Origin: Carnimonas bestiolae
GTDB lineage: Bacteria > Pseudomonadota > Gammaproteobacteria > Pseudomonadales > Halomonadaceae
Assembly: GCF_051251125.1 (NCBI RefSeq)
Contig: NZ_JBPCZL010000002.1
DNA: 64,000 nt
Strand: one strand, 5' to 3'
Within the stretch, counting starts at the first letter, position 1. Each line of letters starts with the position of its first letter. Below, piece by piece: positions 52,381-60,992 of this stretch. The position numbers were made by a program, and so were the translations under genes. The notes below the pieces were generated by a model that was not told where the DNA came from, did no database searches, and saw nothing but the letters and a program-made list of their open reading frames with translations.

Positions 52381-52608
52381 ATGGAAATGATCTACGTCGC
52401 CGCTTCGATCATGATTGGCCTTGGCGCGCTCGGTACCGGCATTGGTTTCGGTATCCTCGGAGGCAAGCTGCTCGAATCCAACGCTCGTCAGCCCGAGCTG
52501 AGCAACATGCTGATGTCGCGTGCCTTCCTGATGGCCGGTCTGCTTGATGCTGTGCCGATGATCGGCGTTGGTATCGCTCTTTACCTGATGTTCGCTGTCG
52601 CTGGTTAA
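52381..52608 (+). CDS. atpE: F-type ATP synthase subunit c
   Basis: A 75-residue two-helix hairpin that forms the rotor ring. The loop RQPEL links the helices, and the ion-binding carboxylate is Asp in AGLLDAVPMIGVGIAL. An Asp in this context, without the Na+ ligands Gln/Ser-Ser/Thr, indicates a proton-driven enzyme. AGGAG lies upstream of the ATG. Confidence 0.97.
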   Translation: MEMIYVAASIMIGLGALGTGIGFGILGGKLLESNARQPELSNMLMSRAFLMAGLLDAVPMIGVGIALYLMFAVAG

Positions 52609-52687
52609 TCTGCCGACGCCGGTGTAACGCTAACGTTACCCGGCTCTTGCGATTCCGGTCACCACGAACAGCCAAAGGTACTTTACC

Positions 52688-53158
52688 GTGAACATCAACC
52701 TGACACTCATCGGACAGATAATCACCTTCGTGATCTTTGTCTGGTTCTGCATGAAGTATGTGTGGCCGCCTATTTCCGGTGCCCTTGCAGAGCGTGAGAA
52801 AAAAATCTCCGAGGGTTTGAACGCTGCTGATCGCGCCAGGGAAGAACTGGATCGTGCCAAGGCAGAGGCCGAGCAGATCCTTCGGGAGACCCGCGAAGAA
52901 GCCTCACAGATTGTTGAGCAGGCGCGTTCGCGCTCCAACAAGATGGTTGAGGAAGCACGCGAAACCGCTCGGGCCGAAGGCCAGCGCATGATCGATAGCG
53001 CACACTCCGAGATTGAACAGGAGCTGCAAAGTGCCAAATCGGCACTGCGCGCCCAAGTCTCTTCTCTGGCCGTGCGTGGCGCAGAAAGGATTCTCGAGTC
53101 GTCGGTCGATGAGAAGCAGCACGCTGATCTTCTCGACAAGCTGACCGCCGAACTCTAA
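52688..53158 (+). CDS. atpF: F-type ATP synthase subunit b
   Basis: A 156-residue peripheral stalk subunit. One N-terminal transmembrane helix (LIGQIITFVIFVWFCMKYVW) is followed by a long charged helix, about residues 30-156, which dimerises as a coiled coil. The start is a GTG at 52688. Confidence 0.96.
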   Translation: MNINLTLIGQIITFVIFVWFCMKYVWPPISGALAEREKKISEGLNAADRAREELDRAKAEAEQILRETREEASQIVEQARSRSNKMVEEARETARAEGQRMIDSAHSEIEQELQSAKSALRAQVSSLAVRGAERILESSVDEKQHADLLDKLTAEL

Positions 53159-53170
53159 AGGGGAAATCCG

Positions 53171-53713
53171 ATGGCACAATCGAGTCCCGCAACGGTCGCC
53201 AGGCCCTACGCCAAAGCTGCTTTTGATGCAGCGTTGGAAGATAAGGCGCTGGATAGCTGGTCTCAAACGCTGGCATTGTTAGAAGCGCTGGTTAAAGAGC
53301 CCAAGGTGAGTGCCTATATCAATGATCCGAGGCACTCTGAAAAGCAGCTTACAGAGACAATTGTTTCTCTGTGCGGCGACCAGCTCGAACCCAAGGCGGT
53401 CAATTTCGTCACTCTGCTCGCAGAGCACCATCGACTTCCCGCGCTGGATCAGATCCGTGCGCAGTTTGAAGCCGCTCGGGATGCTCACGAGCGCCGCGTC
53501 GAGGTCGAAGTCGTCAGCGCGTTTGCCCTTAGCGATGAACAGCAACGCAAACTGGCTGAAGCGCTTAAAAAGCGCCTCGACCGAGAAATCTCTATCACTA
53601 CTTCAGTGGACGACTCGCTTCTCGGCGGTGTGATCATCCGCGCTGGCGACACCGTTATCGACGGTTCGCTTCGCGGTCGGTTGTCACAGCTCGAAAGCAG
53701 TCTGAATGTCTGA
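53171..53713 (+). CDS. atpH: F-type ATP synthase subunit delta
   Basis: A 180-residue peripheral stalk cap. The N-terminal helical bundle opens TVARPYAKAAFDAALED, and the C-terminal conserved segment is LLGGVIIRAGDTVIDGSLRG. It connects subunit b to the F1 head. GGGG lies before the ATG, 12 bases after atpF. Confidence 0.95.
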   Translation: MAQSSPATVARPYAKAAFDAALEDKALDSWSQTLALLEALVKEPKVSAYINDPRHSEKQLTETIVSLCGDQLEPKAVNFVTLLAEHHRLPALDQIRAQFEAARDAHERRVEVEVVSAFALSDEQQRKLAEALKKRLDREISITTSVDDSLLGGVIIRAGDTVIDGSLRGRLSQLESSLNV

Positions 53714-53729
53714 GGTCAGGGGACATGGC

Positions 53730-55271
53730 ATGCAGCAACTGAATCCTTCAGAAATCAGCGATATCATCAAGAGCCGCATCGACAACCTCGACGCCGGTCT
53801 TGAAGCCCATAACGAGGGCACTGTTGTCAGCGTGGCTGACGGCATCGTTACCGTACACGGCCTGAACGACGCCATGTACGGCGAAATGATCGAATTCCCC
53901 GACGATGTATACGGCATGGTGCTCAACCTTGAGCGCGATAGCGTGGGCATCGTGGTACTCGGCGAATATGAATCTCTCTCCGAGGGCATGACCGCCAAAT
54001 GTACCGGCAACATCCTCGAAGTTCCGGTTGGTCCTGAGCTATTGGGCCGCGTTGTCGATGCGCTGGGTAACCCGATCGACGGCAAGGGTGAGCTTGGTAC
54101 CAAGCTTACTGACCGCGTTGAGAAAATCGCCCCGGGCGTTATCGCCCGTCAGGGTGTTGATCAGCCGGTTCAAACCGGTCTGAAATCAATCGACGCCATG
54201 GTGCCGATCGGTCGTGGTCAGCGTGAGCTGATCATCGGTGACCGTCAGATTGGTAAATCTGCCGTTGCCATCGACACCATTATCAATCAGAAAGACAGCG
54301 GCATCGTATGTATCTACGTTGCTATCGGTCAGAAGCAGTCCACCATTGCGAACATCGTTCGCAAGCTGGAAGAGCACGGTGCGATGGATCACACCATCAT
54401 CGTCAACGCCGGCGCCGCTGATCCTGCTGCCATGCAGTACCTCGCGCCTTACGCAGGCTGCACCATGGGCGAGTATTTCCGCGACCGTGGTCAGGATGCA
54501 TTGATCGTTTATGACGATCTGACCAAACAAGCGTGGGCCTACCGCCAGATCTCCCTGCTGCTGAAACGTCCTCCGGGCCGTGAAGCTTACCCAGGGGATG
54601 TCTTCTACCTGCACTCCCGTCTGCTGGAGCGTGCTTCTCGCGTAAATGCTGAGTACGTAGAAGAGTTCACCAAGGGTGAAGTCAAAGGCAAAACAGGCTC
54701 ACTGACGGCGCTGCCGATCATCGAAACCCAGGGTGGTGACGTAGGTGCATTCGTACCGACCAACGTTATCTCCATCACCGATGGTCAGATCTTCCTCGAA
54801 ACCAGCCTGTTTAACTCAGGCGTTCGTCCTGCCATTAACGCAGGTCTGTCGGTTTCGCGTGTAGGTGGTTCGGCTCAGACCAAAATCATCAAGAAACTCG
54901 GCGGTGGTATTCGTCTGGCACTGGCGCAGTATCGTGAATTGGCGGCGTTCTCGCAGTTTGCTTCCGATCTCGACGACGCTACGCGCAAGCAGCTCGACCA
55001 CGGTGAACGCGTTACCGAACTGATGAAGCAGAAGCAGTACTCGCCTCTCTCGGTTGCCGAAATGGGCGTAACGCTGTTCACCGCCAACGAAGGCTATCTG
55101 TCTGACGTCGCCGTTGATGACGTACTCAGCTTCGAAGACGATCTGCTTGAGTACATGCGCACCGAGCACGCTGATCTGTTGAACAAAATCAACGAGAAAG
55201 GCGGCTACGACGACGAGATCCAGAAGGGCCTCAAGGAAGCTGTAGAGAGCTTCAAAGCGACCCGTAACTAA
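53730..55271 (+). CDS. atpA: F-type ATP synthase subunit alpha
   Basis: A 513-residue F1 subunit with the non-catalytic nucleotide site GDRQIGKSAVAIDTI. It opens MQQLNPSEISDIIKSRI as in E. coli, and the family segment PAINAGLSVSRVGGSAQ is present. I start it at the ATG 53730 with AGGGGACA upstream; an ATG at 53706 overlaps atpH but adds eight atypical residues. Confidence 0.97.
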   Translation: MQQLNPSEISDIIKSRIDNLDAGLEAHNEGTVVSVADGIVTVHGLNDAMYGEMIEFPDDVYGMVLNLERDSVGIVVLGEYESLSEGMTAKCTGNILEVPVGPELLGRVVDALGNPIDGKGELGTKLTDRVEKIAPGVIARQGVDQPVQTGLKSIDAMVPIGRGQRELIIGDRQIGKSAVAIDTIINQKDSGIVCIYVAIGQKQSTIANIVRKLEEHGAMDHTIIVNAGAADPAAMQYLAPYAGCTMGEYFRDRGQDALIVYDDLTKQAWAYRQISLLLKRPPGREAYPGDVFYLHSRLLERASRVNAEYVEEFTKGEVKGKTGSLTALPIIETQGGDVGAFVPTNVISITDGQIFLETSLFNSGVRPAINAGLSVSRVGGSAQTKIIKKLGGGIRLALAQYRELAAFSQFASDLDDATRKQLDHGERVTELMKQKQYSPLSVAEMGVTLFTANEGYLSDVAVDDVLSFEDDLLEYMRTEHADLLNKINEKGGYDDEIQKGLKEAVESFKATRN

Positions 55272-55417
55272 TGCGATTTACCCGGGTCACGCAGGCCCGG
55301 GAAATTAGCGTTCGTGGCGCGGCGTGGTAGCAACATCCTGACGTAAGTCCAGCAGCCTGGCGGTTATCGATGTAGTGAAATGTGTGTCACGGTTCCGGGT
55401 TGGTAGAGGAGATCGGT

Positions 55418-56287
55418 ATGGCATCCGGAAAAGAGATCAAGCAACAGATCGGCAGCATCAAGAATACGCAGAAGATCACCAATGCGATGCAGATGGTCGC
55501 TGCTTCCAAGATGCGCCGAGCTCAGGATCGCATGGCGGCCAGCCAGCCCTATGCGAAAAAGATTCGCGAGGTGTGCTATCACACCGCCGAAGGTCAGGTG
55601 GATTCTACGCATCCTTATCTGGCCAAGCGCGACCTTAAGCGTGTTGGCATTATCGTTGTGAGCTCTGACCGCGGTCTTTGCGGCGGCCTCAACGTCAACG
55701 CATTCAAGGCGGCGTTGGGCGAAATCAAAGGCTACCGCGATCAGGGTATCGACGTAGCCTACTGTGGTATTGGCAAGAAGGCAGTCAGCTTCTTCCGTCG
55801 CTATGGCGGCGAAGTACTGGCGTCGGCATCGGACTTGGGCGATGCCCCAGAACTCAACGATTTGCTGGGCAGCGTGCGGGTACTGCTCGATGCCTATGAC
55901 GAAGGCAAGCTTGATCGCATTGTCATTGTTAGCAACGAGTTCGTGAATACCATGACCCAGAAGCCCGTGGTACGCCAGCTGGTGCCGCTCGAACCGCGTA
56001 GCGGAGATGAGCAGGCCAGCAAAATGCCATGGACTTACGACTATGAACCTGACGATCCAACCGTGATCCTCAACGAACTGTTGACTCGCTATGTTGAATC
56101 CCAGGTTTATCAGGCGGTGGTTGAAAACATCGCGTGTGAACAGTCAGCTCGAATGCTGGCGATGAAAAATGCTACTGACAACGCCGGTCAAATCATCGAC
56201 GACCTGCAAATGGTCTACAACAAGGCACGTCAGGCGGCGATCACCCAGGAAATCTCCGAAATTGTCGGTGGTGCCGCGGCGGTGTAA
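55418..56287 (+). CDS. atpG: F-type ATP synthase subunit gamma
   Basis: A 289-residue central rotor shaft. It opens ASGKEIKQQIGSIKNTQKIT and ends with the coiled-coil helix carrying MKNATDNAGQIIDDLQMVYN and AAITQEISEIVGGAAAV. The ATG at 55418 follows AGAGGAG; upstream ATG frames add residues unlike the family. A 146-base gap separates it from atpA. Confidence 0.96.
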   Translation: MASGKEIKQQIGSIKNTQKITNAMQMVAASKMRRAQDRMAASQPYAKKIREVCYHTAEGQVDSTHPYLAKRDLKRVGIIVVSSDRGLCGGLNVNAFKAALGEIKGYRDQGIDVAYCGIGKKAVSFFRRYGGEVLASASDLGDAPELNDLLGSVRVLLDAYDEGKLDRIVIVSNEFVNTMTQKPVVRQLVPLEPRSGDEQASKMPWTYDYEPDDPTVILNELLTRYVESQVYQAVVENIACEQSARMLAMKNATDNAGQIIDDLQMVYNKARQAAITQEISEIVGGAAAV

Positions 56288-56354
56288 TGCCGTTGGGTGA
56301 TGTGAATTTACATGCCTGGCGGCATGACAGGATCGCAGGTTTAGAGGACACCAG

Positions 56355-57731
56355 ATGAGCGGACATATTGTACAAATCATCGGCGCCGTTATTGACGTGG
56401 AGTTTTCCGCGGGTGACGTGCCAAAGGTCTATGACGCCCTCAACGTTGAAGGCATCGAGACCGTACTCGAAGTACAGCAGCAGCTCGGCGACAACGTCGT
56501 TCGTGCTATCGCGATGGGCTCTACCGAAGGGCTGAAACGTGGCCTGGAAGTCGTTAACACAGGCAACCCCATCCAGGTACCGGTCGGCGAAAAAACGCTG
56601 GGTCGTATCATGGACGTGCTGGGTCGCCCGATTGACGAGCAGGGCCCGATCGGTGAAGAAGAGCGCATGTCGATTCACCGTAAAGCGCCCAGCTATGCTG
56701 AACAGGCTTCTTCCAACGACCTGCTGGAAACCGGCATCAAGGTTATTGACCTGATCTGCCCGTTTGCCAAAGGTGGTAAAGTAGGTCTGTTCGGTGGCGC
56801 AGGTGTGGGCAAGACCGTCAACATGATGGAGCTGATCCACAACATCGCCAGCGAGCACTCCGGTTATTCCGTATTTACCGGTGTTGGCGAACGTACTCGT
56901 GAAGGTAACGACTTCTACTACGAAATGAAGGAGTCGAACGTTCTCGATAAGGTATCGCTGGTTTATGGCCAGATGAACGAGCCGCCCGGCAACCGCCTGC
57001 GCGTTGCGCTGACCGGTCTTACCGTTGCGGAGAAATTCCGTGATGAAGGCCGCGATGTACTGCTGTTCATCGATAACATCTATCGTTTCACCCTGGCAGG
57101 GACCGAAGTGTCTGCACTGTTGGGTCGTATGCCTTCTGCAGTGGGCTACCAGCCGACGCTGGCAGAAGAAATGGGCATGCTGCAAGAACGTATCACCTCG
57201 ACCAAAACCGGCTCCATCACGTCGGTACAGGCCGTTTACGTTCCCGCTGACGACCTGACTGACCCTTCACCGGCCACTACCTTCGCGCACCTTGACGCCA
57301 CCGTGGTACTGGCGCGTTCCATCGCCGAACTGGGTATCTACCCGGCGATCGATCCGCTCGACTCCACTTCGCGTCAGCTCGATCCGCTGGTTGTGGGTGA
57401 AGAGCACTACGGCATTGCACGTCGCGTGCAGGGCGTGCTGCAGCGTTACAAAGAGCTGAAAGACATCATCGCCATTCTGGGTATGGACGAACTGTCCGAC
57501 GAAGATAAAGCGATCGTAGCTCGTGCGCGTAAAATCCAGCGTTTCCTCTCGCAGCCGTTCCACGTGGCTGAAGTGTTCACCGGTGCGCCGGGCCGCTATG
57601 TGTCGCTGAAAGACACCATCGCTGGCTTCACTGGCATCCTCAACGGTGACTACGACGACATGCCGGAACAGGCGTTCTACATGGTCGGCGGCATCGACGA
57701 AGCAATCGAGAAAGCGAAAGGCATGCGCTAA
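56355..57731 (+). CDS. atpD: F-type ATP synthase subunit beta
   Basis: A 458-residue catalytic subunit. The P-loop is GGAGVGKTVNMMELI, the catalytic glutamate region is GVGERTREGNDF, and the DELSDEDK loop that contacts gamma is intact in GMDELSDEDKAIV. One unusual residue: NIYRFTLAGTEVSALLGRMP has Tyr where most relatives have Phe (NIFRF). Otherwise length and motifs are standard. Confidence 0.97.
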   Translation: MSGHIVQIIGAVIDVEFSAGDVPKVYDALNVEGIETVLEVQQQLGDNVVRAIAMGSTEGLKRGLEVVNTGNPIQVPVGEKTLGRIMDVLGRPIDEQGPIGEEERMSIHRKAPSYAEQASSNDLLETGIKVIDLICPFAKGGKVGLFGGAGVGKTVNMMELIHNIASEHSGYSVFTGVGERTREGNDFYYEMKESNVLDKVSLVYGQMNEPPGNRLRVALTGLTVAEKFRDEGRDVLLFIDNIYRFTLAGTEVSALLGRMPSAVGYQPTLAEEMGMLQERITSTKTGSITSVQAVYVPADDLTDPSPATTFAHLDATVVLARSIAELGIYPAIDPLDSTSRQLDPLVVGEEHYGIARRVQGVLQRYKELKDIIAILGMDELSDEDKAIVARARKIQRFLSQPFHVAEVFTGAPGRYVSLKDTIAGFTGILNGDYDDMPEQAFYMVGGIDEAIEKAKGMR

Positions 57732-57827
57732 GAAGACGCGAGCGGCCGCTGGTAGCCTTGGGCTGGCAGCGGTCACTTGCTCTTCAGGCAAGGTACCGCC
57801 TGTGGCGGTGCATCCAGGAGACGAAGA

Positions 57828-58247
57828 ATGGCTAAAAGCTTCCAGTGCGATATCGTCAGCGTTGAAGCATCGTTGTTTTCCGGCAAGGTAGCGCAGGTAG
57901 TGGCTACCGGTGCGGAAGGCGAGATCGGTATTCTCGCAGGCCATGAGCCGCTGCTCACGCGCGTAGCATCTGGTCCCGTTGAAGTAACGCTTGAAGATGG
58001 CAAGAAGGAAACCTTCTTCGCTTCTGGCGGCATTCTCGAGGTCCAGCCGGATTCCGTGTCGATTCTGGCCGATACTGCCGAACGCGGTAGCGATCTGGAT
58101 GAAGCAGCTGCCCAGCGTGCTCTTGAGCAAGCGCGTAACGCGATGGCGGAGAAACAGTCCGAACTGGACTACTCCGCAGCGCTTGGCGGAATTGCCGAAG
58201 CGACAGCGCGTTTGCGTGCGCTGCAGCGGTTGCGCAGTAATCGCTGA
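57828..58247 (+). CDS. atpC: F-type ATP synthase subunit epsilon
   Basis: A 139-residue subunit. The N-terminal beta sandwich includes FQCDIVSVEASLFSGK and AEGEIGILAGHEPLLT. The C-terminal two-helix regulatory domain, which can inhibit ATP hydrolysis, is complete and ends LRALQRLRSNR. CAGGAG precedes the ATG at 57828. It ends the atp operon. Confidence 0.95.
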   Translation: MAKSFQCDIVSVEASLFSGKVAQVVATGAEGEIGILAGHEPLLTRVASGPVEVTLEDGKKETFFASGGILEVQPDSVSILADTAERGSDLDEAAAQRALEQARNAMAEKQSELDYSAALGGIAEATARLRALQRLRSNR

Positions 58248-58567
58248 TTATTGAGCGCTACGCTGTTTCGATATGGCGTTTATATCGTGCAAATGCCTCG
58301 ACTTCGGTCGGGGCATTTGTGTATCTGGTGCGGTTTTCCGCCACAGCATCCATCGCGATAGAGAGCGGCGGGTGTGCATTTGATGTTGGCGCCGGATGCG
58401 CGTTCGATGAAGGTGCGGGTGCCGCCTTTAAAGCCGGCGCTCGGGCCAGGCTGGCCGTAGCGTGGTGAAAGCGCCCGGAATGTGCGACTCTCTGTGGATT
58501 CGCTGTATGGCGGAAGCGCTGACGCTATCGCCTTCAACGCAATAAATGATCAATCATTGGAGTTGTC
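58248..58567. other. Spacer between the atp operon and glmU
   Basis: A 320-base spacer with the atp hairpin at 58290 and, near 58548, ATGAT-CA-ATCAT just before the glmU ribosome binding site. I see no gene on either strand. A promoter for glmU is expected here but none is clear. Confidence 0.35.
58290..58319 (+). terminator. Hairpin after the atp operon
   Basis: CAAATGCCTCGAC (58290-58302) and GTCGGGGCATTTG (58307-58319) pair over 13 positions with one wobble, around a TTCG tetraloop. The T tract is minimal. Confidence 0.7.
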
Positions 58568-59935
58568 ATGTCGTTTGACGTGGTTATTCTTGCTGCCGGT
58601 CAAGGCAGCCGCATGCGATCCCGTTTGCCCAAGGTGCTTCACACCCTTGCGGGACGCTCGATGCTTCAACGCATTATCGACAGTGCCAAGCAGTTAAGCG
58701 ACGTAACGCTTCACGTGGTAGTGGGGCATGGTGCCGATCAGATTGAAGCCGCACTGGCGGGCCAGCCAAATATTCATTTCGTCTATCAGCAGCAGCAGTT
58801 GGGCACCGGTCACGCGGTTGCTCAGGCGCTGCCTGCACTCGGTGATGGTCCGGTGCTGATTCTGACCGGCGATACGCCGCTGCTGACCAGCGCAACGCTT
58901 GAACAACTGAGTGCAGGACTCGCGCAGGATCAGCTAACCCTGCTGAGTGTTGTTCACGAAGACCCGAGCGGCTACGGGCGTATTGTTCGTGACGATAGCG
59001 GGCAGGTGACCGCGATTGTCGAACAGAAGGACGCGTCCGAGCAGCAGCGCCTTATTCGTGAATGCAATACCGGACTGATGGGTACCACCGGAGCCTTGCT
59101 CAAGCGCTGGCTACCGGCGCTGTCGGCGAACAACGCGCAGGGCGAATACTACCTGACCGATATCGTTGGTATGGCATATGCGGAAGGCGTACCGCTCGAT
59201 GCGGTGCAGGCCGGCTGCGTTGAGGAAGTGTCCGGTGTTAATGATCGCCGCCAGCTTGCGGCGCTTGAGCGTTGGTTGCAGCGTCAGCAGGCGGAGCAAG
59301 CGATGGCACAGGGCGCTTCCCTTGCAGACCCGGCGCGTTTTGACCAGCGCGGCACGCTAACGCTGGGGCGCGATGTCACGATCGATGTGGGCTGTATCTT
59401 CGAAGGTGACGTTACGCTCGAAGACGGCGTTAGCGTCGGCCCCTACTGCGTTATTCGCGACGCCCATATCGGTGCGGATACGCACATCGAGGCCTACAGC
59501 CATATCGACGGCGCTAGTGCGGCGGGCAACAACCAGATTGGCCCATATGCGCGGCTGCGGCCCGGCAGCACGCTGGCTGCTGAGGCCAAGGTGGGCAACT
59601 TCGTTGAAATCAAAAAAGCGACTCTCGATCACGGTACCAAGGTCAATCACCTTAGCTACATTGGCGACGCCCACATTGGGCAGCACACCAACGTGGGCGC
59701 AGGCACCATCACCTGTAACTACGATGGCGTTAACAAGCACCATACCGAGATCGGCAGCAACGTCTTTGTTGGCTCCAACACCGCGCTGGTCGCGCCGATT
59801 ACGATTGGCGATCGTGTGACCATTGCAGCGGGTTCTACCCTGACCGACTCGGTTGAGCAGGGCCTGGCGTTTGGCCGTGCCCGCCAAACGGTGAAGGAGA
59901 ACTGGCGACGTGCTGAACAGGATGACGAGCGTTAG
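58568..59935 (+). CDS. glmU: Bifunctional N-acetylglucosamine-1-phosphate uridyltransferase / glucosamine-1-phosphate acetyltransferase
   Basis: A 455-residue enzyme that makes UDP-GlcNAc for peptidoglycan and lipopolysaccharide. The N-terminal uridyltransferase has LAAGQGSRMRSRLPKVLH and the segment GTGHAVAQALPAL. The C-terminal left-handed beta helix with hexapeptide repeats begins near 250 and carries the acetyl-CoA region NVGAGTITCNYDGVNKH. Together with glmS downstream it supplies amino sugar precursors. Confidence 0.97.
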   Translation: MSFDVVILAAGQGSRMRSRLPKVLHTLAGRSMLQRIIDSAKQLSDVTLHVVVGHGADQIEAALAGQPNIHFVYQQQQLGTGHAVAQALPALGDGPVLILTGDTPLLTSATLEQLSAGLAQDQLTLLSVVHEDPSGYGRIVRDDSGQVTAIVEQKDASEQQRLIRECNTGLMGTTGALLKRWLPALSANNAQGEYYLTDIVGMAYAEGVPLDAVQAGCVEEVSGVNDRRQLAALERWLQRQQAEQAMAQGASLADPARFDQRGTLTLGRDVTIDVGCIFEGDVTLEDGVSVGPYCVIRDAHIGADTHIEAYSHIDGASAAGNNQIGPYARLRPGSTLAAEAKVGNFVEIKKATLDHGTKVNHLSYIGDAHIGQHTNVGAGTITCNYDGVNKHHTEIGSNVFVGSNTALVAPITIGDRVTIAAGSTLTDSVEQGLAFGRARQTVKENWRRAEQDDER

Positions 59936-59978
59936 CTGATTCCCTAGGCGAAGCTTAAGTTTCAAAACGAAACTATTG

Positions 59979-60022
59979 AACGGCGTTTTCGAAAGTAATA
60001 ATATTTCGGAAACGCCGTTTTT
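59979..60022 (+). terminator. Rho-independent terminator after glmU
   Basis: AACGGCGTTTTCGAAA (59979-59994) pairs with TTTCGGAAACGCCGTT (60004-60019) with one mismatch, followed by a run of Ts. It overlaps the leader of the next gene, so partial read-through could matter. Confidence 0.8.
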
Positions 60023-60044
60023 ATATGGAAGGTCCCGCTCGACT

Positions 60045-60836
60045 ATGTCTGCATCCAAAACGTCAGCTCGCAATACGGGTGCCCGTCGCGAGGCGATTAT
60101 TGCGCTGCTGGAAGAGCAGGGTGACGTCAGCGTTGAATCGCTGGCGAAGGCATTCGATACGTCAGAAGTGACGATTCGAAAGGATCTTTCTCAGCTCGAA
60201 CAGGAAGGCATTCTGATTCGACGCTATGGCGGCGCCGCATTGCTGCCGCGCGGTCAGGCGCAAGACTTCGCCACTTGCCCGCTCAAACTCAAGCTTGCGG
60301 AAGCCGCCAGAGACCGCATCAAGGATCACGCACGTATCGTGATTGATAGCGGCTCTACCACCAGCACGCTGATTCCGCAGCTGAAGAGTGTGATGGGTTT
60401 GGTGGTAATGACCAACTCGTTAGAGGTCGCCACTCAGCTGCGCGAGCTACCCAACCGCCCTTCGTTGCTAATGACCGGCGGCACTTGGGACGAGCGTTCG
60501 CTGTCCTTTCAGGGCGTAACGGCCGAGCAAACGCTGCGCGCGTACGATTTCGATCAGCTGTTTATTGGCGCTGACGGCATCGATCTTGAGCGCGGTACCA
60601 CCACGTTTAACGAGCTGCTGTCACTGTCACAGGTAATGGCGCAGGTGTCTCGAGAAGTGGTGGTGATGGTGGAATCCGACAAGATAGGGCGGCGCATGCC
60701 CAATCTCGAACTGGGGTTTGACGAGATCGATGTGGTGATTACCGACGACCGGCTGGATGCCGCCAGCCGCGAGGCTATCACTAAGCACAACGTCGAGCTG
60801 GTAGTGGTCGAACACTCCTCGGGCACTGACGGGTAA
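60045..60836 (+). CDS. DeoR-family regulator between glmU and glmS
   Basis: A 263-residue regulator. The N-terminal helix-turn-helix has REAIIALLEEQGDVSVESLA and TSEVTIRKDLSQLEQEG. The C-terminal sugar-phosphate sensor domain has IDSGSTTSTL and LLMTGGTWDERSLSF, with FIGADGIDLERGTTTFNE. In Pseudomonas and relatives a DeoR protein in this position controls glmS, and the same is likely here (GlmR-like). I start it at ATG 60045; the frame upstream runs into the glmU terminator. Confidence 0.88.
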   Translation: MSASKTSARNTGARREAIIALLEEQGDVSVESLAKAFDTSEVTIRKDLSQLEQEGILIRRYGGAALLPRGQAQDFATCPLKLKLAEAARDRIKDHARIVIDSGSTTSTLIPQLKSVMGLVVMTNSLEVATQLRELPNRPSLLMTGGTWDERSLSFQGVTAEQTLRAYDFDQLFIGADGIDLERGTTTFNELLSLSQVMAQVSREVVVMVESDKIGRRMPNLELGFDEIDVVITDDRLDAASREAITKHNVELVVVEHSSGTDG

Positions 60837-60992
60837 CGTTTAACTACGCGGGGAAGGCCATCGCCTTTCCCGCTCGGTTTATCGAATAATGGATGCTTTC
60901 AGCGCTACTGTCGCTGAAGCACAAGATCAGAGAACACGGCTGCTTTCATCGCATCGATAGCCGCCTGATCGTTTGAATCAAGGAGAATCACC

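Noticed and set aside
58280..58537. Minus-strand open frame between atpC and glmU
   Set aside because: It overlaps the atp hairpin, has no ribosome binding site and no recognisable sequence.
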